A DNA stretch of 64,000 nucleotides, taken from positions 11,847,865-11,911,864 of the forward strand of contig JABAKD010000011.1 in assembly GCA_012845835.1 (NCBI GenBank). Direction: 5' to 3'. Positions 14,401 through 22,889 of the stretch are shown one piece after another. Source of the DNA: Undaria pinnatifida. Taxonomy: Eukaryota > Sar > Phaeophyceae > Laminariales > Alariaceae. Under the pieces are notes generated by a model. It did not search any database. It saw nothing but the letters and a program-made list of their open reading frames with translations, and was not told the DNA's origin. The translations under genes and the position numbers were made by a program. The stretch's first letter is position 1. Each line of letters starts with the position of its first letter.

Positions 14401-17400
14401 ACACGGAGAAGCGTGTGTACACGCTACCGTACAATCCCTCCCGTGTGCCCCATTCTCTTACCACCATCCCTTTGTGTTTTTGTCGCTGCTGCCGTTGCCA
14501 TCCTACCATTTATCGTACGCGAAAGGTCTCGTACCACCGCGACCATGTCTACCTCTTCGACGCAGCCGGCTCCCGACGCTCCAGCACGACCACCGCCGAC
14601 CGCGCCCTTTCCTCCTACTTTATGCCCCCCCCGCCCCGCCCTCCGCCGATGCCTCCCGTGTCGCCATCATCGGGGAGTGCGGGTGTCGGTGTCGGTGTGA
14701 GTGTGGGTATTGGGGGTGATGGTGGTGGGTCTGAGGGTTCGGGGGCGGGGCTAGGGTGTCGAGAAGGTGGGGGGGGGAAGACGGCGAGGTTTGCGCGCAG
14801 CAGAAGGGGGCTACCGCGCAGGGGAAGGTTAGTGGTCACGCGGGGAAAGGGGGGTGTACTCTTTTCATGCATAGCCGTAATCTTAAGAAGAGTGGAGCGG
14901 GGCCTATTCGGTACTGGCGCGGAGTATCGCGTGACGGTGGCAGTGATCTTTGCAGTAGAGGCTTTCGGATACAGCAGTATGGCGTGGCTGTGTATGTACA
15001 CAGCAGATGTATGCTGGTATGACCCAGTACTATCTATTACAGCAGTATATGCTGCTGATGGTATCCGATGAACTATTGCAAGGGAATGTAGCAGTAGAGC
15101 CTGCCTGGTTCAGCACTGCAGGAATACACTGTAGCCTATCTGATTCCCTTGTACGACGCCAGCAGTGGTGGCGCCGGTCTGGTTAAGCACCTTAGGACTA
15201 CACGATCATCTATCTAATGCAGCACTGTGCTGCTTGTTTTTATCTGCTTCCGTTTCTTTTGGTTGTCCAGGGGCTGGACACCCGCAAGTGAGGGCGAGGC
15301 AGAGTTGGCTGACCTGACAGCGGGACTGCTCCAAGCCCACACCGCCCTCGCCGCTTGGGACGGTCGCGCAGGTTGTTGTTGTCGTCGTCGTCGCATTGAC
15401 TCGTTGACTCATTGACTCATGACCGGAATCTAGCCCGTGGTCACAGGGCAAGCGCCAATGACTGAAGCATAAAAACACCTCAGGAAAAGTTGAACGTACC
15501 AATACACGTACAGCAGCAGAAGTAGTTTATACGCCTGATTTCGTGGCGTTCCCCGCGCCCCCTCACCCCCACCCCCTGCCTCGTGCTCTGACCGTGGCCA
15601 TGCCAGAAAACAATTGTTTATTTTGAAGCTGTTATCCATATGCAAGACAAGGTGCCGAAGTCCGCCTCATAAGCAGTTCATGAAAAGATGCAGCGCACCC
15701 TTCATGCGACTCGTCGAACACCTCACGGCGCTTCGCGTATGGTACACGCGGTGTCTGCCTGGTCGGTAAATACCCGACGTGCCCCTTCCTGGCTTTGAAG
15801 GGACGCGAGGGTCTATGGCCAAACGACTACGGCTTTGCGTGAAATGTGTACCCCCCCCCACCGCGCCGCGCCTCCCTTCCGCCCCACCCACCGCTACACT
15901 GCCTCATACTCAGAGGCTCCGGTGTAACTAACGCGTCTTATGAAGCTGCGGTGTCCCCCGCGTCTGCCTCGCTTCCCGCCATGACCCGCTCAGTCGGTCC
16001 CTCCCACCCCTCCCTTCCCTCCCTCCTCCCCCCCCCCCCCCCGCGCTCCCCCGCGCCCCCCCTCCCCCCCCCGCGCCCCCTCCTCCTCAGGAGCACCGGT
16101 GTCATTAGCGCGCCTGAGTAAGATGTACAGGTCAAGGTCGCTGCAGCTGAAGGAGCGAGGCTGGCGCGGAGACTATTACATATCCTTGCTCGACGCCGCC
16201 CGGGCCAAAGAGCTAGCTCCTACTGACGCGCAGACGTGCTGGGAGTGAGTAGAGGTGGTGGGGTGGGGCGGGATGGGTGAGAGAGGGGTTCCCAGTGACA
16301 ATGATGTCGAAGACGATGGTGATGGGGAGGGGGATGATGAGGAGGAAGATGGGCAGGAGGATGGTGCTGAGGAGGAGGATGACGATGATGATTATAATGT
16401 TGATATGACGTTGATGTTGAAGTTGATGTTGATGTTGATGTTGATGTTGATGTTGATGTTGATGTTCTCATACCCGTGGTAAACAAATCAAGCGGAACCG
16501 TTCCGTTAGAAGATCAATACGCACAATGACTGTAGTTACAACGGTCTTTCCCCCTGAAATCTAGGCAATTATAACAAAAACAGCCCGCAACCCCCCCCTT
16601 GCAAAACAAAACAAGAACAGACACACAAATTTATGTACGACGGGCTTTTGTCCTGCTCCCACCAAACGATGCCGCCCCCCGCCGCCCCTCCCAGGTATGT
16701 TGAAGCCCTCGAGCAAGCAGGGCGGCGCCCAGCGGCCCGCACCGAGGCGTGGCGGCTCCTCCCTACCTTCCCCCAGCTCCAATCGCGTTTCGTGACGTGT
16801 TTCCGACCGAGGCACGCCCTGAGATGCCCCGGTATGGGGAGGCGCGATGGTGGTGATGGTAGCAGCGGCGGTGGGGGCGGCGGTGGCGGTGGCGGCGGGG
16901 CGAGGTTTGGAGGTGTAGTTGGACGTGTAGGACGACGGCGTGGGGGTGGGGGCGGCGGGGAAGATACGCCAGTGGGCAGTGATCGGGAGGAGGGGGAGGA
17001 GGAGGAGGACGAAGAGGAGGAGGAGGACGAAGAGGAGGAGGAGGACGAAGAGGAGGAGGAGGAGGAGGAGGAGGAGGAGGAGGAGGAGGAGGAGGAGGAT
17101 GAGGAGGAGGAGGAGGAGGAGGAAGGCGAAGATGAGGATGGGGAGGATGGCGATGAGGAAGAAGAGAGTGAGGAGGAGGATGGAGGAGTGGGGTTGCGAG
17201 AGAGGGGGTACGTGACCCCGCCGAGGAGATCGAGACGAACGCCAGCGTGGCTTGGCGATGGTAGCTCTGGTTGCAGCAGCGACAGCGTGAGTGATGATCA
17301 CCAGTTTACGGGGTGGCGTGCTTCTGTGTGCCGCTTTTACGGTGTGCTACTGTACCAGTCGTACTGTTTGCTGAGAACTGTGTGAGTCGCGACCGATAAG

Positions 17401-20400
17401 TCGATGCCGCGTCCGCGCGAGCATGGGTTTGCCTGCCAGCTGATGGGGTTGTCTGTCCTCGGGGCATCGTCTCGTTGTTCGTGCTGAAGCTAGCAGCGTA
17501 GCTGTGGAACCAAGCGGTCGGAGGTAAGGAGGCGGCAGGCCCCCGCGAGAGTGGATGTGCTCTAGTACTTCGCGTCGAGAGGTATTGCGGGTTGGTGGTT
17601 CAGTTTAGAGCCTTTCAATGGTGCTGCTCGGACAACTCGGGTTGGTGGTTCAGCTTAGAGCCCCTCAATGGTGCTGCTCGTACAACTCATTCATTTGTAG
17701 TGTCCCGGAGATATGTGTGGTTGCTAACGCGGGAGCCACGTCCTCAAGCTCTCAAAACCGAGACCACGTCTTTCGTCTACAAGGCAGTTGGTCTCCCAGC
17801 AAACGCCTGCTAGTTTCACGTATCGTACTGTCCTATCATATCCTATGCTACATTATTGTAGTATCCTGTCTCGTAATTTCCTATGTTGTCCTACGCTAAC
17901 GAGAGGCGGTCAGCCGCCCACTTCAGAATCCTATCCTATAACATCCACATGCTGCCCTATGCTATGTATCCTACCCTTTCCCATACTACCCTACCCTACC
18001 CTACCCTACCCTACCCTACCCGACCCGACCCTACCCCACTCTGCCCCACTCTATCCTTTCCTATCTGTTGGTGCAACCCGCTACATTGCTGTGAATAATC
18101 CATTCCGCTATTCGCGTTTTACGTGGCCGCATGACCCTTGTTATCGCGTTTTCATACAGGCGTCCTCCTCCATCTCTAGTAGGAACGACCGAGCGGAGGA
18201 CCTTATCCTCAACGCGGAACTTCCTACCCTAGCCCTCCCTCCCCCACCCTTGTCACCCCTCCCCTCCCCTATCCCACCCATTAGTGCCACCCACCTGGTA
18301 CACTACATTGGCTCTATAAACAACAATCGTGTTTAATTTGACCGTGTATATTGTTTTATTGCGTTTTCATACAGGCGACCTCCTCCATCTCTAGTAGGAA
18401 CGGCCGAGCAGAAGACCTTGTTCTCAACGCGGAAGCTGCCACGGCCCGCGATTGGTATCTGAGGCTTAGCCGGACAGGGGATGTTGAGAAAGATCCTCGG
18501 TGTCGAGGAGGCGGTGCTGATGGCGCGGGGACCGGGGGTGGTGCTGCAAAAGGAGGGAGGGCGGCGACCGATTGGACAGAGCGAGCGTGTCCCCAAAGGT
18601 ACGATAGGGGTATATTGCACCTATAATGGTTGTCCTGCAGCTCTTCGCTTGTGGAGTTTTGTTGGCGCCGTCGCCACGTGCGACGGTAGCGTACAAGCGC
18701 AATTGTTTAACCGCTTTCGGATGCTCGATGTGCAAGGAGAAAGAAGGAAGGAGGAAGGAGGAAGGAAACCCTCTTGCTGCGGTAGCGGTATGCATATCAC
18801 CTCATTTTTCTGGAGGCGCCTCGCTTCAGGAGAAGCTCTGTTAGTTGTATAGCATACTCTTGCCGGTTTTGTGTCGAGTCGTACAGAGTTCGCCGCGGGA
18901 ACTTGGTTTGAGTGGGTCAACCACGTGGTTGGCTTGGCCTAACACGGTTAAAATGAGTTGTCTAGCGTGCGCGCTGATTGAACATTTCCTCATTCTACTT
19001 CCACCCTTATGTCAATAGTAGGCTAAGCTCGATACACAATCATTATGCGAAAATGAACATTCCAGGTCGACAAGCGTGCCCAACTCCTGCCCGAGGGACA
19101 TGATCGAACGGTACGTGGGCGCTTGCAACATCCAGACGGTCATCAAGGAGGCGTGTTTTTTCGGCAATGGGGGGGGTTACATCGCGGCGGGTAGCGACGA
19201 CGGCAGGTAAGCGCCAAGGAAGAGGACATGACCTGATACGGTTACCTGGTATTGTCCAAATTTGTTAAATTGTACGACACACAATCGAGTGTGGTCGAAA
19301 TTACCAGGTACACGACGCCTCCTCTTGGCGGGAGCGTTACACCGGATGAGCAATGAGCGACTGACCCATCGTGTGATGTTCGGGACGGTGGCTGGTGAGG
19401 TGAACCCGGGACGAGGCCGACCAGAAAAGAACTGGGCCCAGTGTCTGGTAGACGACCTCAGGGTATTCGAAGCAACCGAGGGGTACACGGATAGCTCCCA
19501 TTTACTGTTCAGAATAGAGACTACTGTGCTATGGCCGAGGGCGGCTAATACCAATGAGTGGGAACTGGCACCAGGGGATCGTCGAGGCGGCGGACCGCTT
19601 CATGAAGAGATGGCACAAGGGCGAGGCGGAGAAGAGCTGGCAACGACTCACAGCAGGGGACGCCAAGAGCAGCAACCAAGGGAAACCGGGGGGCCGGGGG
19701 GAGGGGAAGCAGCCATACTGATAAAGTTGTAGATGAACGCAGAAACTAAGTGCCAGATCTTGTGGCAAGGTACCAGTTCGACTAATTAAGTTGAGCGTGT
19801 GCTATAGCCCTGAACCCTCTACAGCGACGGTAGTTTCTGCGCTGTTTGTTTGTTTTCGTTGAGTTCAATGAGGGGAGCGCGAAAGCGACAGTAATGACTT
19901 GCTGTTGTCCCTTCCTTTTTTTTCTTCTTTTTTTTCTTCTGGTTTGTTCCCTTATTTTCTTCCCCACCGGCCTTGTACCGGTATCTTCTTCCTCTTCTTC
20001 GTGTTGTTTTTGTCTGTAAAACAGCAGTTATCTTCTTTGTGTTGTTTTGTCCGTGCAACAGGTATCTCTGTTCCTTCTCAGCACGTATGGTGTTCCTCTG
20101 GCAATTGCAACCTTTCCTTTCCTTTCTGAGCTTATTGCATCACATTCTTCAAAACACCGGTCGTTTGTTTTATTTGTTTTATTTGTTTTATTTGTTTTAT
20201 TTGTTTTATTTGTTTTCTTTTTTCCTCTTCTTCTCTTTTTTTTGTCATGGTCTGGCTCGTAATTTTGTTGTGTTCTCGTACTCGGTACGCTAGTACTTCA
20301 CTTGCTTTACCTTTTGATAAATTGCGACTGTTTGGTTTACTCGACGATATTTCACAGTCGTCTGCGACCACAGAATTTGCATCTCTCTAGAATTAATCAG

Positions 20401-22889
20401 CACGGACTCTAGATGTACTGATGTAGTATGTCGAAAGAACGGTTCAAGGTGAAGACAACAACATGGCATGAAATTGTGAATTTTTGAATTTTTAAATTTT
20501 TGAACTTTTGAACTTTTGAACTTTTTGAATGTTTGAATTCTTGGAACAAGGGGGCGAGGAGGCTAATAACATAATTATGTCAATGAAACCGGATCCTAGG
20601 TAATCGAATGTTGGAACCATATAATGCAAGACGTGGACGTTAGGCGAGATGCTACACCTATGCTATTAGTACAATTGCCATCCTACCCACGGCGTGGCGT
20701 CGATGGGACGGTGCCTGGGTCTTGTTATCGTTGCCAATTCGATTCTTCACCGCCTCGACGACAAAGTTGCTGGTCGAGGATATTTGTCATGTCTTTTGCG
20801 TCAGCCGTCTCCACCCGACCATACCCCAACCCTCCCCACCCATCCCCACCCCACGACATCTCATCCAACGTATCCCCATGTATTTTAGGGTGTATATCTG
20901 GGAGCGCGCATCTGGGAAATTGGCTCGAGCATTCAAGGCGGATGACCAGAATGTAAACTGCGTCGTACCGCACCCGTCTCTTCCGATTATGGCCACCAGG
21001 TAAAGGCATAGGTACAGGTAAAGGTACATACCAGGCAAACGTACAGATGAATGTATAGATACCAGCACAAGTAATGATGCATGTAAAGAATAAATGTAAA
21101 GATACAGGTCGATTTATGGGTAAGGGCGCACATGAGGGTACAGATACATACATGTATATACATATATACATGTATAGGTACCAGGTACAGGTTAAGGTAC
21201 ATTTGTTGGGACAGATACACTGTAAGTACAGGTACAGATAAAGGTGTATGATCGCGTATGTATAGATGTTGATGTGCTTGTTGAGGCAAGGGTGCGGCTA
21301 AAGGTATAGTAGGTGCAGGTATAGGTGCAGGCAAAGGTACATATCAGGGTACAGATGCAGGTGTTGCGCAGATACGTTCGTAGGTACAGGCACAGTTTTG
21401 TTGGTCAGTTGGTTCGCTGGTTGGTTGGTTGGCTTCAATATCGACCCCAGTAATGCGCGACCGGCCGACGGGGATGGCGACGTCTTGCCTTCACCCCTCA
21501 ATGATAGATTCGCCTCAAGCGTCCGTTACTGGAAAGGGGACCAGCCTTTTCCCCCTCCCTTGCCAAATGCCTGAACCAAAGATGTCGTTTTCTCTTGTCT
21601 TGGCTTTTAGCGGGCTGGAGAATGTAGTCCGGCTGTGGAGTCCTTTGGGCAAGGACGAACTAGCCATGGGCGAGGAGAGACAGGGTGATGGCGACGACGA
21701 CCCCCGCTCTTTGGATCAACTCGCGCGCAGCAACCAGGGGAGCATCGGCACGGGTGGGTTTTTGTTGTTGCTGTGTTGCTGTTGCTGTTGCTGTTGAGGA
21801 TGATGATGATGCGCGCGTGTGATACAACTCCTTGCATTGGAGCCCAATAAGAAAATTACCCCCCCCTAATCTAGAATGGCAGCTCGCGTTGCATCGTGTC
21901 GCTGGACAACATCGTTTTTATTATTTCGCCTCTAAGCTTCAATCAAATATCATCATGTATACAAAATAGTGAAAAGAGTAATGAGAGAGCTGGGTACCAG
22001 GGTTTGGGTTGACAATCCCCAAAGGATTAATGTGTGCCCCCCTCCCCCCACCCCTCAAGCGTGAGTATGGTAAGGCACCCACGAGGCAGTTGCGTAGTAA
22101 TGCCCATTGCTGTCACTGGAGTGGCCACACCAAAAAACAAAGTATAGCTCATTGGCGCTGTCATCCATGAGCAAGGAAGTAGGCGCACTGTGCCGAAGTC
22201 CGTCTTACGAGCGGGTCTCGGAAGGATGTAGTTCACCCTTCGTGCGACTCGCCGAACACCTCACGGCGCTTCGCGCTTGGTGCAAGCCATGTCTGCCTGG
22301 TTGGTGAAAACCCGACGTGCTCCGTCCAGGCATAGTAGGGATGCGAGGGTCCATGGTCATATGACTAAGGCCATGCACAAACTGAGCACCCCTCCCCCCC
22401 ACCTCTCCCTTGCTGTCTCTGGAAGTGGCCACACCTGGAAACAAGTAAACACCCCTCCCTTGCTGTCTCTGGAAGTGGCCACACCTGGAAACAAGTAAAT
22501 TGATTCGAAGCTGTCATCCGGTATGCAAGAAAGTACGCACAAGGCGCGGAAGTCCGCTTCACAACTGCTTCTTAGTAGGATGCAGCTCACCTTTCATGCG
22601 ACTCGCCGAACACCTCACGGCGCTTCTTGCGTGGTTCACGCAATGTCTGCCTGGTCGGTGAAAAACCGACGTGCTCCGTTCCGACGGTGTAGGGATGCGA
22701 TGGTCAGTGGTCTCGAGCCTACGGCTATGCACGAAATGAGTACCCCCCCGCCCTCTTCCCTGCATGCCGCATGCTTTTCCAGTGGGTGTGAGCTTGGAGT
22801 TCCAGCCTTTGCATCAGCTCGTGCTTCAGTTGGCGGCTGCGGAGGCGGCGACCGATGAGAGGGGTCCGGGGGAGTGCGTCCAGGCCTAG
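2084..22889 (+). CDS. WDTC1/ADIPOSE-like WD40-TPR protein (DCAF9 type), 16 exons
   Basis: Predicted CUL4-DDB1 ubiquitin ligase substrate receptor. Exons: 2084-2405, 2938-3110, 3740-3853, 4744-4799, 5197-5263, 5593-5813, 6987-7203, 14526-14827, 15271-15371, 16091-16244, 16695-17286, 18375-18598, 19066-19206, 20889-20999, 21611-21753, 22783-22889. The sum is 3045 nt (1014 aa), all introns are GT-AG and all phases fit. The domain order matches WDTC1: N-terminal WD40 blades (residues about 100-405, with GCVN-type CVNRLCWNDGG, SASDDGAVRQFDRR, NPIDTHYLAV, YSPNGQQLL, DHVYLFD), a TPR segment (about 491-625, GWRGDYY), an acidic linker (about 675-735), then C-terminal WD blades (about 855-945, AAGSDDGR, NCVVPHPSLPIMATSG). 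FDRR motifs in exons 5 and 6 resemble the DDB1-contact WDxR box. It is longer than animal WDTC1 (about 680 aa) because of low-complexity inserts. The start ATG has an in-frame TGA at 2057. Exact splice edges need RNA data. Confidence 0.92.
2938..3110 (+). CDS. WDTC1-like exon 2, first WD40 blade
   Basis: The acceptor is TATTACAG|GT and the donor is GACCAG|GTGCGG. It is phase 1 in and phase 0 out. It encodes CVNRLCWNDGGTRIASGSDD, then a strand ending in FD and a TGHRRNILGLKILP segment, the most conserved blade of the DCAF8/WDTC1 group. This exon gave the family assignment. Confidence 0.93.
3740..3853 (+). CDS. WDTC1-like exon 3
   Basis: The acceptor is GGGGACAG|GTG and the donor GAG|GTGTGG, phase 0 on both sides. 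It encodes VIVTGAMDGEVRLHTAPF and LTECFLTQGKRIHAIE, matching the ILITGAADSKV...HTNRVKRIA region of WDTC1. The 3' half of this exon is repeated twice in the following intron (3980-4060 and 4190-4245). Confidence 0.88.
3980..4062 (+). pseudogene. Duplicate of exon 3 (3' half plus donor) inside intron 3
   Basis: Copy of the exon 3 end, 183 bases downstream: LTECFRTQGKVIHAVE followed by the same GAG|GTGTGGTGCCA donor context. A TTAG acceptor at 3976-3979 would open a 57-base, phase 0 to phase 0 exon (3980-4036) with no stop, so it could be a cassette exon. The acceptor lacks a good pyrimidine tract, and a relic is more likely. Confidence 0.6.
4190..4248 (+). pseudogene. Second, decayed duplicate of exon 3
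   Basis: About 206 bases after the first duplicate. It reads VTECRLTQRNRIHVRV, but the donor is lost (GCGTTTTAG) and the upstream TTAG is followed by TTGTAG. The duplicated unit includes the preceding intron bases around GTACxTxCC...GAGTTAG. Confidence 0.55.
4744..4799 (+). CDS. WDTC1-like exon 4
   Basis: A 56-base exon from AATGGACAG|GTG to GTCAG|GTAAGA, phase 0 in and phase 2 out. It encodes VEPGNPFVFWSASDDGAV, the WD40 strand matching APMWPNTFWSAAEDG of animal WDTC1. Confidence 0.92.
5197..5263 (+). CDS. WDTC1-like exon 5
   Basis: The acceptor is ATGAAG|G and the donor TCTGGG|GTAAGC, phase 2 in and phase 0 out. It completes RQFDRRLR (QYDLRE in animal proteins, a WDxR-like DDB1-contact site) followed by a Ser/Gly-rich stretch. 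The acceptor follows a short C-rich tract. Confidence 0.85.
5593..5813 (+). CDS. WDTC1-like exon 6, WD40 blade
   Basis: The acceptor is GCCCGACAG|GAG and the donor GACAGAAG|GTGAGC, phase 0 in and phase 2 out. It carries a variable Glu/Gly/His loop, then ALHLACNPIDTHYLAVACGD and VFDRR, matching the LTVNPQDNNCLAVGASGPFVRLYDIR part of WDTC1. Stronger pyrimidine tracts ending in AG lie at 5484 and 5542, but they do not fit the phase of exon 5. Confidence 0.88.
6987..7203 (+). CDS. WDTC1-like exon 7
   Basis: The acceptor is CACGGTAG|GGTC and the donor CTG|GTGAGT, phase 2 in and phase 0 out. The first 55 residues are a low-complexity loop. The end, STCVAYSPNGQQLL, aligns with TYVTFSPNGTELL of WDTC1 and joins exon 8 in the middle of a blade. 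Confidence 0.88.
7457..12850. repeat. Foldback satellite array in intron 7
   Basis: A 5.4 kb array built of diverged units. Forward anchors (CCAGACCAGCTC..ACAGGGGTGGGAC) begin near 7457, 8019, 8876, 10251, 10765, 11265 and 11767, and one inverted anchor lies at 12430-12441. Each unit has a TCAAGGTTCTC-rich arm, a centre (CGCTGATTCAGTGGACT), then a GAGAACCTTGAGAGCC-rich arm, the reverse complement of the first. A conserved spacer follows (CGTTCAAACGGGGACGAT near 7786, 8653, 9178, 10527, 11029, 11551; CTCGGCCGACG; GTATGGCAGCCAGC). About 0.85 kb of unrelated DNA interrupts the third unit (9310-10110). Leu/Ser-rich frames in it mimic leucine-rich repeats but are repeat artefacts. Confidence 0.85.
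9281..9322. repeat. Three copies of a palindromic 14-mer
   Basis: GCACGATCGTGGAA occurs three times in direct succession. Each copy contains the palindrome CACGATCGTG. It lies at the edge of the interruption in the intron 7 array. Confidence 0.9.
12851..14525. repeat. 3' part of intron 7 with a 13-bp minisatellite (13316-13482)
   Basis: Between the foldback array and exon 8. The clear element is about 12 copies of TCATTATAGCTAC at 13316-13482. C runs occur at 13125 and 13736-13752. No exon is supported; open frames around 13720-14350 have no recognisable content. Confidence 0.8.
14526..14827 (+). CDS. WDTC1-like exon 8
   Basis: The acceptor is CGCGAAAG|GTC and the donor GGGGAAG|GTTAGT, phase 0 in and phase 2 out. 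It starts VSYHRDHVYLFDAAGS, directly continuing exon 7 across the 7.3 kb intron (NMGGEQVYLFDLT in WDTC1). The rest is a Pro/Gly/Ser-rich linker (residues about 410-490), a region that is also variable in animal homologues. Confidence 0.88.
14846..14886 (-). repeat. Fragment of the C-tailed dispersed repeat in intron 8
   Basis: Minus-strand 3' end of the repeat: CGGCTATGCATGAAAAGAGTAC followed by a C run on the minus strand. Compare the plus copies ending at 15862 and 22752. Confidence 0.65.
15271..15371 (+). CDS. WDTC1-like exon 9, start of the TPR segment
   Basis: The acceptor is TTGGTTGTCCAG|G and the donor CGCGCAG|GTTGTT, phase 2 in and phase 1 out. It encodes GWTPASEGEAELADLTAGLL and QAHTALAAWDGRA, an alpha-helical stretch at the place where WDTC1 begins its TPRs (YLERVKQQANEAF...). 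The donor is a weak GTTGTT. Confidence 0.75.
15375..15470 (-). repeat. Trinucleotide-tailed short repeat, copy 1
   Basis: Read on the minus strand: a shared core GCTTGCCCTGTGACCACGG followed by ATGAGTCAATGAG units and a CGA/CAA run. The related copy at 63740-63830 has GCCTGTCCTGTGACCACGG and a CAA run. It begins just inside intron 9. Confidence 0.55.
15578..15862 (+). repeat. C-tailed dispersed repeat, full-length copy in intron 9
   Basis: About 285 bases, similar end to end to the copies at 22090-22395 and 22410-22752. Shared blocks: GTGGCCA...AAACAA, GAAGCTGTTATCC, GAAGTCCGC, TTCATGCGACTCGTCGAACA, CCTCACGGCGCTTCGCG, GTCTGCCTGGTCGGT, ACCCGACGTGC, then GTGTAC plus a C run. No coding capacity. 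Confidence 0.8.
16091..16244 (+). CDS. WDTC1-like exon 10, TPR
   Basis: The acceptor follows a long C/T tract (CCCCCTCCTCCTCAG|GA) and the donor is TGGGA|GTGAGT, phase 1 in and phase 2 out. It encodes LKERGWRGDYYISLLDAA and RAKELAP, matching KRKWDGDHYDALRDCLKAISLNP of the WDTC1 TPR. Phase, tract and homology agree. Confidence 0.9.
16300..16470. repeat. GAGGAT and GTTGAT microsatellites in intron 10
   Basis: Purine-rich GATGGG/GAGGAT repeats at about 16305-16390 are followed by about ten GTTGAT units at 16400-16466. Confidence 0.85.
16695..17286 (+). CDS. WDTC1-like exon 11, TPR end, poly-Gly and acidic linker
   Basis: The acceptor is CCCCTCCCAG|G and the donor GACAGC|GTGAGT, phase 2 in and phase 0 out. 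It encodes YVEALEQAGRRPAARTEAWR and FPQLQSRFVTCFRPRHAL (third TPR-like helix pair), then a Gly tract and a long Glu/Asp tract (about 16990-17180). Acidic, Ser-rich linkers before the last WD blades are usual in this family. An earlier GTATGG (16832) could serve as an alternative donor and would remove the Gly/Glu tracts. Confidence 0.8.
17590..17690. repeat. Two tandem 50-bp units in intron 11
   Basis: GGTTGGTGGTTCAGTTTAGAG...CAATGGTGCTGCTCG... occurs twice in succession with few differences. A CCCTA run lies further on at about 17970-18030. Confidence 0.8.
18138..18219 (+). pseudogene. Upstream duplicate of exon 12 start (possible cassette exon)
   Basis: Copy of 18351-18432, 213 bases upstream, including the acceptor TTTTCATACAG. 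Exonic part SSISSRNDRAEDLILNAE against SSISSRNGRAEDLVLNAE in exon 12, with six base changes in 60. The frame stays open to 18336, and a donor CACCTG|GTACAC at 18298 would close a 138-base exon (18160-18297), phase 0 on both sides. It could therefore be spliced in without breaking the frame, or it is a relic. Confidence 0.65.
18375..18598 (+). CDS. WDTC1-like exon 12
   Basis: The acceptor is TTTTCATACAG|GCG and the donor CCCCAAAG|GTACGA, phase 0 in and phase 2 out. It encodes SSISSRNGRAEDLVLNAEAA, ARDWYLRLSRTGDVEK and a Gly/Ala-rich linker. I recognise no domain; the support is phase agreement with exons 11 and 13 and the duplicated, conserved start. Confidence 0.7.
19066..19206 (+). CDS. WDTC1-like exon 13, C-terminal WD40 blade
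   Basis: The acceptor is AACATTCCAG|G and the donor GGCAG|GTAAGC, phase 2 on both sides. It encodes MIERYVGACNIQTVIKEACF and FGNGGGYIAAGSDDGR, equivalent to QFRYCGHCNTTTDIKEANFF and YIVSGSDDG of WDTC1. The family match is very strong. Confidence 0.94.
20155..20218. repeat. TTTGTTTTAT decamer tandem repeat in intron 13
   Basis: About five to six perfect copies of a 10-base unit, inside a T-rich stretch (19910-20250). Runs of GAATTTTT/GAACTTTT follow at 20477-20540. Confidence 0.85.
20889..20999 (+). CDS. WDTC1-like exon 14, C-terminal WD40 blade
   Basis: The acceptor is GTATTTTAG|G and the donor GCCACCAG|GTAAAG, phase 2 on both sides. It encodes VYIWERASGKLARAFKADDQ and NVNCVVPHPSLPIMAT, matching FIWEKET...GDESIVNCLQPHPSYCFLAT. 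Confidence 0.94.
21001..21400. repeat. GGTACAGGTAAA-type minisatellite in intron 14
   Basis: Loose tandem repeats of AGGTACAGGTAAAGGTACAT and variants over about 400 bases directly after the exon 14 donor, so the donor sequence itself resembles the repeat unit. Confidence 0.8.
21611..21753 (+). CDS. WDTC1-like exon 15, last WD40 strand
   Basis: The acceptor is GGCTTTTAG|C and the donor GGCACG|GTGGGT, phase 2 in and phase 1 out. It encodes SGLENVVRLWSPLGKDE and an Asp-rich stretch ending LDQLARSNQGSIG, equivalent to SGIDPVVRLWNP and ...ASQANQRRM of WDTC1. Without splicing the frame would stop at 21797 after a Cys run. Confidence 0.9.
22090..22395 (+). repeat. C-tailed dispersed repeat, copy in intron 15
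   Basis: Full-length member, directly followed by another (22410-22752), so the two form a tandem pair in this intron. It shares the GTGCGACTCGCCGAACA and CCTCACGGCGCTTCGCG blocks with the 15578 copy and ends in a C/T-rich run. Confidence 0.8.
22410..22752 (+). repeat. C-tailed dispersed repeat, second tandem copy in intron 15
   Basis: It has an internal duplication of its 5' end: CTTGCTGTCTCTGGAAGTGG plus CCACACCTGGAAACAAGTAA occur twice at about 22406-22440 and 22460-22500. It ends ATGAAATGAGTAC plus a C run, 30 bases before the exon 16 acceptor. Confidence 0.8.
22783..22889 (+). CDS. WDTC1-like exon 16, C-terminus and stop
   Basis: The acceptor is TGCTTTTCCAG|TG, phase 1, with the stop TAG at 22887-22889. 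It encodes VGVSLEFQPLHQLVLQLAAA followed by EAATDERGPGECVQA. The phase fits exon 15 and makes the total CDS divisible by three. The helix resembles the NADPLEVMLLNMG tail of WDTC1 only loosely. TGTAA at 22923 could act in polyadenylation but is not diagnostic. Confidence 0.7.

Noticed and set aside
14394-15071. Reading exon 8 as a 225-codon intronless gene
   Set aside because: The WD40 strand begins exactly after an AG acceptor and the GTTAGT donor at 14828 fits the phase of exon 9; the rest of the frame is intron and a C-tailed repeat.
16633-17385. Exon 11 frame as a separate acidic protein
   Set aside because: Its N-terminal part continues the TPR of exon 10 in phase, and the GTGAGT at 17287 gives a better end than the stop at 17385.
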